Shown piece after piece: positions 1 to 6,660 of a stretch of DNA of 11,061 bases. Both the position numbers and the translations under genes were made by a program. How positions within the stretch are numbered: position 1 is the stretch's first letter; every line of letters starts with the position of its first letter. The notes under the pieces were generated by a model. That model made no database searches. It saw only the letters and a program-made list of their open reading frames with translations, and was not told the DNA's origin. The stretch comes from Chloroflexota bacterium. GTDB taxonomy: Bacteria; Chloroflexota; Dehalococcoidia; Plut-88900. Location: contig JACZVB010000016.1 of assembly GCA_022572865.1 (NCBI GenBank), positions 1-11,061 on the forward strand, written 5' to 3'.

Positions 1-2
1 CG

Positions 3-254
3 GGGCTGGTCTACACTCCCATGGTGGCCCCTCGAATGGACGAGGGCCTCCGCCGTCGAAGGAGAGAGGCAGCGCCACTGGGCACCGAGGGGACCGGTTG
101 GGACGTGGGCTGGGCGGCGGTCTATCTGGCCAGCGACGAGGCCCGATGGGTCACGGGCGTGGTGCTGCCGGTGGACGCGGGTCTCACCATCATCTCGCCC
201 ATCACCTACGAACCGCTGGCCCAGCAGACCTGGGACCAGGCCGCCGGAAGATGA
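3..254 (+). CDS. SDR-family oxidoreductase, C-terminal part (5' end outside window)
   Basis: This is the last 83 residues of a short-chain dehydrogenase/reductase, an NAD(P)-dependent Rossmann-fold enzyme. The frame is open from the window edge. It begins with PGLVYTPM-like residues (GLVYTPM is visible), the segment that follows the catalytic Tyr/Lys region in SDRs. It continues with GWDVGWAAVYLASDEARWVTG and VVLPVDAGLT, the classical SDR C-terminal signature (AVxxLASDEAxxxTGxxxxVDGG, here VDAG). The nucleotide-binding TGxxxGxG and the catalytic YxxxK would lie left of the window. An internal ATG at 21 is not the real start, because the homologous sequence extends upstream of it. The stop at 252-254 lies 6 bases from the stop of the convergent ureohydrolase gene. 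The substrate cannot be told from this fragment. Confidence 0.88.
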   Translation, partial: GLVYTPMVAPRMDEGLRRRRREAAPLGTEGTGWDVGWAAVYLASDEARWVTGVVLPVDAGLTIISPITYEPLAQQTWDQAAGR

Positions 255-260
255 TTGGCG

Positions 261-1268
261 CTAATCGATATCGACTGCGTCGAAGAGGCGGGGGGTCAGC
301 AGGCTGAGGAGCCCGTTGGCGGCCAGGTGGACGGTCCTCCCCGTGGGGTCTAATGGAGGTGAGACCTCGCATATGTCTACGGCCTTTATGATATCGTAGG
401 CGCTGAGGGCCTCCATCATGCCCAGGAACTCCGTTGCGGTAATCCCGGTGAAGACCGTGGCCCCTGTGCCCGGGGACTCGGAGCCGTCCACCACGTCGAT
501 GTCGATTGTCACATATACGGCGTCGGTGCTGTCGGCTACCACCTCCATGGCCCGCTTTACCACCTCCGCGGGGCCCTGCTCCCTGATCACCTTGGCCGAC
601 ATCACCTTCATGCCACCCGTTTGGAATATCCGGTGCTGGGCGGGGTCTATAACGGACCCGTTGAGCCCTACCCAGGCCATGTTCTTGTAGGAGATCCTGG
701 CGTCCTCGCTCAGCCGCCGCGCCTGGGTCCCGTGGGTGTACTTACCGCCGACCCCGTGCCGGTCCCTGAAGTCCGGGTGGCTGTCGATGTGGAGATACCC
801 CAGCCTGGGGTTGGGGCCTCTCTCCGACAGGCCCCTGGCAAACCCGGCGAACCCGGGATAGGCCACGTAGTGGTCGCCCCCCAGCAATACGGGCATCCCC
901 CCTCTCTTGACGATGTCGGAGACTCCCTGGATAACCGTCTTGGTGGTGTCCCTGAGATCGGTGGGGTTGATGTGGAAGTCGCCGATGTCGCTTATGTTGG
1001 GCGCATCCTTGGGCCGTAGCCACAGGCCCGAGTCCACGTCCCTCAAGGTGTTTTCCGCCGCCACCTCATAGGCCCCTCGGAAGAGCATGGAGGCCTCCCG
1101 GATGGCGCGGGGGCCGTACCGGGCCCCGGGCCTGGCGATGACCACCCCCTGGTCGATGGGCACCCCCGCTATCACCGTCATCCCCTCAACTACCTGCTCG
1201 GTCTCCTTGATGGGGGCGTTGAAGAAGGATGGGAAACCTGTATACGGCGTGATCAGCCTATCGACCAT
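261..1268 (-). CDS. Ureohydrolase (agmatinase/arginase family)
   Basis: The 335-residue product belongs to the ureohydrolase superfamily, binuclear Mn enzymes that hydrolyse guanidino or formimino groups (agmatine, arginine, guanidinobutyrate, formimidoylglutamate and others). Metal-site motifs are in order: GGDH (residues 130-133), DSHPD (162-166, canonical DAHxD) and DIDVVD (256-261). The expected ligands H133, D162, H164, D166, D256 and D258 are all present. SPGTG at 265-269 matches the substrate-loop PGTG of agmatinases, but the usual DPAxAPGTG is replaced by DGSESPGTG. Length and the N-terminal GVPID and RPGARYGPRAIREAS segments are typical of SpeB-like proteins. The ATG at 1268 is preceded by AGGAGG with an 8-base spacer. 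The enzyme is expected to be cytosolic. Substrate is not predicted: the loop changes make a plain agmatinase assignment unsafe. Confidence 0.9.
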   Translation of the reverse strand: MVDRLITPYTGFPSFFNAPIKETEQVVEGMTVIAGVPIDQGVVIARPGARYGPRAIREASMLFRGAYEVAAENTLRDVDSGLWLRPKDAPNISDIGDFHINPTDLRDTTKTVIQGVSDIVKRGGMPVLLGGDHYVAYPGFAGFARGLSERGPNPRLGYLHIDSHPDFRDRHGVGGKYTHGTQARRLSEDARISYKNMAWVGLNGSVIDPAQHRIFQTGGMKVMSAKVIREQGPAEVVKRAMEVVADSTDAVYVTIDIDVVDGSESPGTGATVFTGITATEFLGMMEALSAYDIIKAVDICEVSPPLDPTGRTVHLAANGLLSLLTPRLFDAVDID

Positions 1269-1376
1269 TAACGTACCCTCCTGCTGGCGGTCCTGTAGGC
1301 GTAGCCAACCAGCTAACTGAACGCGCGAGCTTCAGTGTGTCACCCTGGTCCGCCTGAGGCGAACTCAGAATGAGAG

Positions 1377-1404
1377 AAGATATTTCGGACAGTGTAACAT
1401 TCAA
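1377..1404 (-). promoter_or_regulatory. Candidate promoter for the ureohydrolase gene
   Basis: On the minus strand TTGAAT (1399-1404) and TATCTT (1377-1382) are separated by 16 bases, about 110 bases upstream of the ureohydrolase ATG. The rest of the 228-base gap (1269-1496) holds no convincing gene. Between promoter and gene lies a perfect 11-base odd palindrome (CGCCTCAGGCG on the minus strand, near 1352-1362) that could be an operator. Matches to the sigma70 consensus are moderate. Confidence 0.35.
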
Positions 1405-1496
1405 ATTTGCTCCGGGGTTCAAGTGATAGGAACCAGTGCTGCTCTCGGGCAGAAGACCTGCTCGCGTGACAGCTGACAAGTTCTGAGGCTGCCGGA

Positions 1497-2552
1497 CTAA
1501 GGCTCGACTATCGGTTCGATGACAGTTTTGCTGGAGCGACCGTGGGAGAAGATGGGCAGTACGGCGGACACCCCTCCCCCGGCCCCTCCGCCAACGAGCA
1601 GGTCTATCGAATCCGCGGTAGTAGGCACTGATAGCTCACCGGTATCGGGGTCGGCGTAGGGGGTGACTCCACCCAGCTCGTAGGTGCGGTCCAAGTCCAG
1701 CACTAAGATCGGTCGCAGCTCGTTGACCTTATCGGCTATGTACTCCTTTACCTTAGCCTTGGTCCATCCGGCTGGTTCAATACTGGCGATGTGCTCGCCG
1801 CTGAGGATAACTATCACTTCACCGTGACAGGTGGTGTTTGCCGCTAAGGTCTGACTGATGGTGTCTAGTATCTGTTCCGGGGTGTTGTCACAGTAGTTGT
1901 ACACCGACATAGGGGGTAAGGCGGCAAAGAGGGTGACGGTGCTGGATTCGAGGGGAAATCCCTTCTCCACGTGCCAGGGCTCCCAGGGGCTGGCCTCTTC
2001 ATTTTCGGCGATGCAGCAGGTATAACGCGCCGGACTGCCGAAGGCGGACTTGTCCGTCACCCCGGGTATCTCCTTGCAGACATTCATCAGTACCAGGCGC
2101 AGGGCCCGTCCGATGGTGGCGTTGGCCCGCCAGCCGGGGCCGAAGAGGTTCCAGCCCGAGTTGATGTCCAGTTTGTGAACTATGGGTCCGTTGACCAGGA
2201 TCATAGGCGTCGACATCCCCGAAGTAGTTTCGGTTATAGCCGGGGCATTGAACTCGGGCCTGAGGAGGGCTTTGACCGATGCCATAACCACCGGGGCATA
2301 CTCCGTTAGACAGCCCGCCATGACGGCATTGATGGCCACCTTTTCGGCGGTGACGACCCAGTTGCGGCTGGGCCGGGTGCCCAGTATATCCTTGGGCCCC
2401 TGGCCCGCGGCCTCGATGAACTGCTCGACCCTCTCTGGGGTCGGCGGGATCACCGGCAGGCCGTCGGTCAGGCCCTGGCTGTAGAAGTATTCGATGGCCT
2501 CTATGGTGTCTGGCAGCTGGATTTGAGAGGATGAAAGCTGGGTTCTGGTCAA
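1497..2552 (-). CDS. TDGLP-family conserved protein, tandem paralogue 1
   Basis: About 351 residues of an uncharacterised family present in four copies here. Visible family blocks are: PDTIEAIE near the N-terminus, TDGLPVIPPTPERV, NWVVTAEKVAINAVMAGCL, INSGWNLFGPGWRANATIG, LMNVCKEIPGVTDKS, CCIAENEEASPWEP with HVEKG, and a Gly-rich C-terminal LLVGGGAGGG block. The Cys residues in AGCL, MNVC and CIAENE are shared by all four copies. No signal peptide or membrane segment is seen, so it is probably cytosolic. The open frame runs far upstream, but that part overlaps the preceding gene out of frame. I prefer the TTG at 2552: GAGG lies 7 bases before it, and it gives the same N-terminal length as the copy at 8340-9389. 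The ATG at 2576 has no ribosome site but remains possible. It is the third gene of the run starting at 4714. Function is unknown. Confidence 0.8.
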   Translation of the reverse strand: MTRTQLSSSQIQLPDTIEAIEYFYSQGLTDGLPVIPPTPERVEQFIEAAGQGPKDILGTRPSRNWVVTAEKVAINAVMAGCLTEYAPVVMASVKALLRPEFNAPAITETTSGMSTPMILVNGPIVHKLDINSGWNLFGPGWRANATIGRALRLVLMNVCKEIPGVTDKSAFGSPARYTCCIAENEEASPWEPWHVEKGFPLESSTVTLFAALPPMSVYNYCDNTPEQILDTISQTLAANTTCHGEVIVILSGEHIASIEPAGWTKAKVKEYIADKVNELRPILVLDLDRTYELGGVTPYADPDTGELSVPTTADSIDLLVGGGAGGGVSAVLPIFSHGRSSKTVIEPIVEP

Positions 2553-2589
2553 TGGCCTGCCTCGTATGCCTAGCATTGGTGATGGATGC

Positions 2590-3645
2590 TTACTTTGCGC
2601 CTGTGATGGGCTGTATGACCGATTGACTTGTCCTACCTTTGCCCCAGGTAGACAGGATAGTGGAGTGGCCCCCTCCGTCGCCCCCCGCCACGAGCAAGAT
2701 GATGTCCTCTGGATTGGTGGGGATGATGCTTTCTTCCGGGGCCTCGGTGCCGGGGTACCAGGTGCCGGCGAGGGCCCCGCTCCGGGCCTGCTCCGGGGCC
2801 AGAGTGGCTCGCAGCTCGGCGATCCTCTGGGCCAGGTACTCCTTGACATTGGCCTTTGACCAGCCCGCGGGGCCTATGTTCTGGGCGTGCTCGGGGCTCA
2901 TGATGATCATCACCTCACCGTGGCAGCTAATATTGGCGGCCAGGGTATGGCTCAGGGTGTTCAGAATCCCCTCGGGGTCCGGGTCCGCCTGATTGAATAT
3001 CTGCATGAAGTCACAGGTGGCGAAGAGGGCCACTGCGCTGGACTCCAAAGGGTATCCCTTCTCTACGTGGTACGGTTCCCAGGGGCTGGCTTCTTCGTTC
3101 TCGGCGATGCAGAAGGTGTAGCGCCCCGGGTGTCCGAAGGTGGACTTGTCCGTCACCCCGGGTATCTCCTTGCAGACGTTCATCAGGACCAGTCGCAGGG
3201 CCCGGCCGATGGTGGCGTTGGCCCGCCAGCCGGGGCCGAAGAGGTTCCATCCCGAGTTGATGCCCAGCTTCTGTCGAATAGGTCCGTTGACCATTATCAG
3301 CGGAGCCGAGGTCCCCGCCGTTTCCGCTATGGCCGATGCGTTGAAGTCCGGCTGGAGCAGCGCCCGCACCGAGGCTACTACCACTGGCGCATATTCAGGC
3401 AGGCAACCCGCCATGACAGCGTTTATCGCTACCTTGTTGGCGGTGACCACCCAGTTGCGGCTGGGCCGGGTCCCCAGCACCTCGTCGGGCCCCAGGTCTG
3501 CGGCCTCCAGGAACTGCTCAACCGCCTGGGGGGTGGGTGGGAGCACCGGCAGGCCGTCGGTCAGGCCCTGCTCATAGTAGAACTCTATCGCCTCGATAGT
3601 ATCGGGTATCTCGAACGTGCCTGATGGTGCCTCCGCTTCTGCCAT
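2590..3645 (-). CDS. TDGLP-family conserved protein, tandem paralogue 2
   Basis: This 351-residue member of the same uncharacterised family has all the shared blocks: PDTIEAIEFYYEQGLTDGLP, VAINAVMAGCLPEYAPVV, GPGWRANATIGRALRL, LMNVCKEIPGVTDKS, FCIAENEEASPWEPYHVEKG, CHGEV, and the C-terminal LLVAGGDGGGHS block. By eye it is close to 90% identical to paralogue 3 over the first 200 residues or so, but only about half identical after that. The start is the ATG at 3645, with GGAGG and a 6-base spacer; an earlier in-frame TTG (3651) overlaps that ribosome site and is rejected. It lies 25 bases downstream of paralogue 3, so the genes are very likely co-transcribed. No catalytic assignment can be made. 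Confidence 0.85.
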   Translation of the reverse strand: MAEAEAPSGTFEIPDTIEAIEFYYEQGLTDGLPVLPPTPQAVEQFLEAADLGPDEVLGTRPSRNWVVTANKVAINAVMAGCLPEYAPVVVASVRALLQPDFNASAIAETAGTSAPLIMVNGPIRQKLGINSGWNLFGPGWRANATIGRALRLVLMNVCKEIPGVTDKSTFGHPGRYTFCIAENEEASPWEPYHVEKGYPLESSAVALFATCDFMQIFNQADPDPEGILNTLSHTLAANISCHGEVMIIMSPEHAQNIGPAGWSKANVKEYLAQRIAELRATLAPEQARSGALAGTWYPGTEAPEESIIPTNPEDIILLVAGGDGGGHSTILSTWGKGRTSQSVIQPITGAK

Positions 3646-3670
3646 GCTCAACCTCCGGTTTTCAACTATC

Positions 3671-4714
3671 TCAACGGCCCTCGACTATGGGCTTTATTAC
3701 AGACTTGTTCGTGAGACCCATGCTCCACGTAGGCAGGATAGTGGAATGTCCACCCCCTTCACCCCCGGCCACCAGCAAGGTTATCCTCTCGGGAGTAGTT
3801 CGGACCATGGATTTTTCAGGATCGTCCATGCCCGGGAACCAGGTGCCCCCCACCGCGCCCACCCTCTCCTGGTCGAAGGCCACGGTGGGGCGAAGGGCCT
3901 CGACCCGCTCCGCTATATGCTCCTTGACCCTGGCCTTGTCCCAGCCGGCGACAGCTATCTTTTCGGCATGCTCGGGACCCAGGATGACGATGACGTAGCC
4001 GTGGCAGCGAATGTAGGAGGCGATGATATGGCTGATGGTCTCCAGGATTCCCTCGGGGTGTCCATCGACCCAGTTGGGGGCCTCGATGGGGTGACAGACG
4101 GAGAAGAGGGTCACGGTGCTGGATTCGAGGGGGAATCCCTTCTCTACGTGGTAAGGCTCCCAGGGGCTGGATTCCTCGTTCTCAGCGATGCAGAAGGTGT
4201 AGCGCCCGGGATGACCGAAATTGGACTTGTCCGTCACCCCGGGTATCTCGTTGCAGACGTTCATCAGGACCAGGCGCAGGGTCCGGCCGATGGTGGCGTT
4301 GGCCCGCCACCCGGGGCCGAACAGGTTCCACCCCGAGTTGATATTCAGCTTCCCGCGGATGGGCCCGTTGACCATTATCAGCGGAGCCGAAGTGCTCGCC
4401 GTTTCGGCGATGGCCGATGCGTTGAACTCCGGCTGTAGCAGCGCCCGCACCGAGGCCACTACCACAGGCGCATATTCAGGCAGGCAACCTGCCATCATCG
4501 CGTTGATAGCCACCTTGCCGGCGGTGACCACCCAGTTACGGCTGGGCCGGGTCCCCAGCACCTCGTCGGGCCCCAGGCCTGCGCAGTCGAGGAACTGCTG
4601 TACACGCTCGGGGGTCGGGGGAACGACAGGCAGGCCGTCGGTTAGGCCCTGCTCATAGTAGAACTCTATCGCCTCGATGGTGTCTGGCAGCTCGAAAGTG
4701 CCGGTCTCCGCCAT
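3671..4714 (-). CDS. TDGLP-family conserved protein, tandem paralogue 3 (first gene of the run)
   Basis: This is a 347-residue protein of the same uncharacterised family. Landmarks are TDGLPVVPPT (25-34), AGCLPEY with C77, FGPGWRANATIG (about 132-143), MNVC with C154, FCIAENE with C175, SPWEPYHVEKG (183-193), C237 in RCHG, and a Gly-rich VAGGEGGGHS (315-324). The invariant Cys residues and the acidic/His CIAENEE...HVE stretch could form a metal or redox site, but that is inference. The start is the ATG at 4714, preceded by AGGAG with a 7-base spacer. It heads a three-gene run with paralogues 2 and 1, each gap being short. No transporter, regulator or unrelated enzyme interrupts the run, which suggests the copies act together or are alternative-specificity versions. 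Confidence 0.86.
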   Translation of the reverse strand: MAETGTFELPDTIEAIEFYYEQGLTDGLPVVPPTPERVQQFLDCAGLGPDEVLGTRPSRNWVVTAGKVAINAMMAGCLPEYAPVVVASVRALLQPEFNASAIAETASTSAPLIMVNGPIRGKLNINSGWNLFGPGWRANATIGRTLRLVLMNVCNEIPGVTDKSNFGHPGRYTFCIAENEESSPWEPYHVEKGFPLESSTVTLFSVCHPIEAPNWVDGHPEGILETISHIIASYIRCHGYVIVILGPEHAEKIAVAGWDKARVKEHIAERVEALRPTVAFDQERVGAVGGTWFPGMDDPEKSMVRTTPERITLLVAGGEGGGHSTILPTWSMGLTNKSVIKPIVEGR

Positions 4715-4851
4715 AGTTTATCTCCTGGAAGGTTTCGCTCTTTATCGTCAGGGCACCAGCCTAAGGATAGCATACGGGATGGCTAGAAAGGCTCCTCGGG
4801 GCTGAAATCTGGTGGACGATATGCAGAACGCAGATCAAACAGACGACGGCA

Positions 4852-4881
4852 TTGACTTAGCAGGTGTACCATAGAGCTAAT
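4852..4881 (+). promoter_or_regulatory. Candidate promoter for hicB
   Basis: TTGACT (4852-4857) and GCTAAT (4876-4881) are separated by 18 bases on the plus strand, about 125 bases before the hicB start. The region 4715-5005 is visibly richer in A/T than its surroundings. The site overlaps the first unit of the direct repeat at 4862-4909, as expected of an autoregulated toxin-antitoxin promoter. The -10 match is only 4 of 6. Confidence 0.3.
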
Positions 4882-4909
4882 TAGTAGGTATACAATAGAA
4901 CTAGTGGAT
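4862..4909. repeat. Two tandem imperfect 24-base repeats upstream of hicB
   Basis: The unit at 4862 (AGGTGTACCATAGAGCTA) and the unit at 4886 (AGGTATACAATAGAACTA) match at 15 of their first 18 positions with a period of 24 bases. The similarity fades over the last 6 bases of each unit. Their position over the candidate hicB promoter suggests paired operator half-sites. The short HicB here lacks an obvious DNA-binding domain, so the binder, if any, is not identified. Confidence 0.45.
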
Positions 4910-5005
4910 AGCTCAAAATCAGAGAAACTGTGATAATGCTGGTCATAGGCAGATATCTGCTCGGGCCGGAAGTGGATGGTTGTATTATCTGAAGTCGGGG
5001 TGAAA

Positions 5006-5218
5006 ATGACAGAGACAGAGATCATCTTTACTGTTAACGAATCTCCGGAAGGCGGGTATGAGGCCCGCGCCCTTGGTTATAGCATTTATACCCAGGCGGA
5101 CACCATGGAAGAACTCAAAGAGGTGCTGCGGGACGCAGTGAGCTGCCACTTCGATGAGGGTGCTGCCCCTAAATTAATCCGTATCCATCTGGTCAAAGAC
5201 GAGGTGATACCCGTTTAA
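5006..5218 (+). CDS. hicB: HicB-like antitoxin (short UPF0150 type)
   Basis: The 70-residue product carries the HicB core: IIFTVNESPEGGYEARALG, then YTQADTMEELKEVLRDAVSCHF and PKLIRIHLVKDEVIPV. In this family the protein folds as a partial RNase-H-like domain that neutralises the HicA mRNA interferase. It is the short form without a C-terminal ribbon-helix-helix or HTH extension. Such proteins are often mislabelled as a 2-oxoisovalerate dehydrogenase subunit. The ATG at 5006 is chosen because the family similarity begins there and GGGGTGA lies just before it; an in-frame ATG at 4976 would add ten unconserved residues. One base separates its stop from the remains of hicA. With the partner toxin broken, this antitoxin is probably an orphan that is decaying or has been retained for another role. 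Confidence 0.85.
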   Translation: MTETEIIFTVNESPEGGYEARALGYSIYTQADTMEELKEVLRDAVSCHFDEGAAPKLIRIHLVKDEVIPV

Positions 5219-5219
5219 A

Positions 5220-5448
5220 CTGCCCCGAGACCTCACCGGCGTGGAACTGGCGGCGTTACTCCGTCGCTGCTCGACAGACCGGTAGCCACTTAAGGCTCAG
5301 TTCCACCTACAAAAGCGAGCAGCACCACGTTACCATTCCTAGCCACCGTCCGTTGAAGGTCGGCACCCCGAGCTCGATTTTGTCAGATGTAGCCTCGTAC
5401 CTGGGGACGAGCAAGACCCGCCTAGCAGAAGAGCTGTTTGAGAAATAA
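5220..5448 (+). pseudogene. hicA: hicA toxin gene, frameshifted remnant
   Basis: Immediately after hicB the sequence reads LPRDLTGVELAALLRR from 5220, the usual start of this HicA type (normally MPRDL...; here CTG stands where ATG is expected). It then hits a TAG at 5283. From 5272, one base out of register, the reading continues RQTGSHLRL, then HHVTIPSHRPLKVGT, then SDVASYLGTSKTRLAEELFEK and a stop at 5446-5448. That is the HicA C-terminal part with the catalytic His of the GSH motif. Compared with typical HicA proteins, the roughly six residues linking LRR and RQTGSH (usually Y-G-Y-x-x-x) are reduced to 4 bases, so a net loss of about 14 bases caused the shift. Gene callers would report nothing here. 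HicA normally cleaves mRNA, and this copy should be inactive. Confidence 0.85.
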
Positions 5449-5492
5449 GGCTGCACCTGAACCCTGTCTTTCGTAAAAACGCAGTGATACCA

Positions 5493-5516
5493 CCTTCCAA
5501 CATCAGTTGCGGAAGG
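5493..5516. terminator. Hairpin at the convergent gene ends (weak terminator candidate)
   Basis: CCTTCC (5493-5498) pairs with GGAAGG (5511-5516) and AAC (5499-5501) with GTT (5506-5508), with a 2-base bulge and an ATCA loop. It spans the stop of the LLM gene and lies after the hicA remnant. On the minus strand a TTTTT run follows, but only about 13 bases beyond the stem, so it is not a textbook intrinsic terminator. Confidence 0.3.
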
Positions 5517-6537
5517 CAGGCATTATCTCCTCGCTGACCCTCCGCATCATGCCCTTTTTGTCTATGATGGTGAAAAGGACCGTGGAGATGGTGTTCACCC
5601 CTATTTTGCCCAGCTCCTCGATCTTCTGTATGGTCTCGTCGGCGGGCCCCGTCAGGTGGTAGAAATCGATCATCCGCTGGGTGACCAGCTTGGCATGGGG
5701 GGCGTCGATGTGCTCATGGTAGTAGGGGTCGTAGGCCTCGGCGGCCCGGGCTGAATCGCTCATCAACTCCTCAACCATCCCCGGCTCCGCCCTCTCCAGT
5801 CTGCGGCGAAGGTCCTGTATCTCCGGCACGTCTCGATTGAAGAAACGGTGCATCTTGATGTACATGGCGGGGTAGGAGGTCACCTCCCGCCGGGCCTCTT
5901 CCTTGGTATCGGACACGTAGATCATGGTTCGGGCCCAGATATCGATCTCCGAGGGGTCCCGCCCCGCCTCCTCGGCCCCCTGGTGGATCAGCTCTACACG
6001 CCACTTGGCCATCTCCGGATGCAGGCCCAGGAAGATGGCCCCATCGGCGATCTGCCCGGCCAGCCTGCAGAGCTTGGGTCCATCGACGGCCAGGTATATG
6101 GGGACGGTGCGCCGGTTCCACTCAGAGTGCATCTTTGCTCCCTTCCACTCCACCTCCTCCCCGGCCATGTATCCACGGATGAACTGGATCGCCTCTTTGA
6201 TCTCCCGGGTCGGCCTGGGCTTCATGACCTTGCCGAACTGCCCCCCGGCCCCGATCCCCAGGAACGCCCTTCCACCCGAAAGCTCATCGAGGGTGGCCGT
6301 GGCGTTGGCCGTCACCGATGGGTGATATGTGAACGGGTCCGTGACCCCCTGGCCTATCCGTATGCGGCGGGTGCTGACCGCGGCGATGGTCAGGCTTGCA
6401 GTCACGTCCCGGGACAGGTTGGGCTGGTCCACCCAGGTCATGGCGGAGAATCCGCACTCCTCCGCCACCCGGGCGTGGTCGGCCACCTCGTGCGCCTGGA
6501 GGTTACGACCCATTCCAACGGTGAAGTTCATTTTCAT
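5503..6537 (-). CDS. LLM-class (luciferase-like) flavin/F420-dependent oxidoreductase
   Basis: The 344-residue protein has the bacterial luciferase-like TIM-barrel pattern: MNFTVGMGRNLQAHEVADHARVAEECGFSAMTWVDQ at the N-terminus, then IRIGQGVTDPFTYHPSVTANATATLDELSGGRAFLGIGAGG, the most diagnostic block, then VPIYLAVDGPKLCRLAGQIADGAIFLG, and a C-terminal TIQKIEELGKIGVNTIST. Family members use F420H2 or FMNH2 to reduce or monooxygenate small molecules; the layout resembles methylene-tetrahydromethanopterin-reductase-like members, but cofactor and substrate are not decidable here. The ATG at 6537 has an ideal AAGGAGG with a 6-base spacer, so the 25-residue upstream extension of the frame is not coding. 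It follows the nuclease gene on the same strand after 123 bases. Confidence 0.88.
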   Translation of the reverse strand: MKMNFTVGMGRNLQAHEVADHARVAEECGFSAMTWVDQPNLSRDVTASLTIAAVSTRRIRIGQGVTDPFTYHPSVTANATATLDELSGGRAFLGIGAGGQFGKVMKPRPTREIKEAIQFIRGYMAGEEVEWKGAKMHSEWNRRTVPIYLAVDGPKLCRLAGQIADGAIFLGLHPEMAKWRVELIHQGAEEAGRDPSEIDIWARTMIYVSDTKEEARREVTSYPAMYIKMHRFFNRDVPEIQDLRRRLERAEPGMVEELMSDSARAAEAYDPYYHEHIDAPHAKLVTQRMIDFYHLTGPADETIQKIEELGKIGVNTISTVLFTIIDKKGMMRRVSEEIMPAFRN

Positions 6538-6575
6538 GATATTCCTCCTTAGCTGATGTGGGGTGGGGTAGAGAA

Positions 6576-6602
6576 GGGGCCTCGGGCCAAGCGCCCGGCC
6601 CC
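6576..6602. other. GC-rich hairpin between nuclease and LLM genes
   Basis: GGGGC (6576-6580) and CGGGC (6583-6587) pair with GCCCG (6593-6597) and GCCCC (6598-6602) around a 5-base loop, with a CT bulge, giving a ten-pair stem. It sits downstream of the nuclease stop and about 40 bases before the LLM start, reading on the minus strand. No U-run follows, so it may be a non-canonical terminator, an mRNA-stability element, or chance in GC-rich DNA. Confidence 0.35.
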
Positions 6603-6660
6603 AGGGGAGCACTAGGTTTCGACTACCCGAAGGAGCGGCATCGAGGCCCCTGGAGGCCCT

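Noticed and set aside
1258..1479. 73-residue minus-strand open frame between ureohydrolase and paralogue 1
   Set aside because: It overlaps the ureohydrolase start and its ribosome site out of frame, and has no family features.
2577..2849. N-terminal extension giving a 450-residue version of tandem paralogue 1
   Set aside because: This part overlaps the end of paralogue 2 in another frame, is rich in Pro/Arg/Ser without family similarity, and a ribosome site supports a start near 2552.
2887..3624. Long plus-strand open frame opposite paralogue 2 (similarly 3617-4438, 5848-6552 and 9383-10192)
   Set aside because: These are antisense shadows of well-supported minus-strand genes in GC-rich DNA; their translations resemble no family, and the shadows of the paralogues merely mirror one another.
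4783..5025. 80-residue minus-strand open frame upstream of hicB
   Set aside because: It overlaps the hicB start, lacks a ribosome site and shows no recognisable motif; the AT-richer stretch is better explained as a promoter region.
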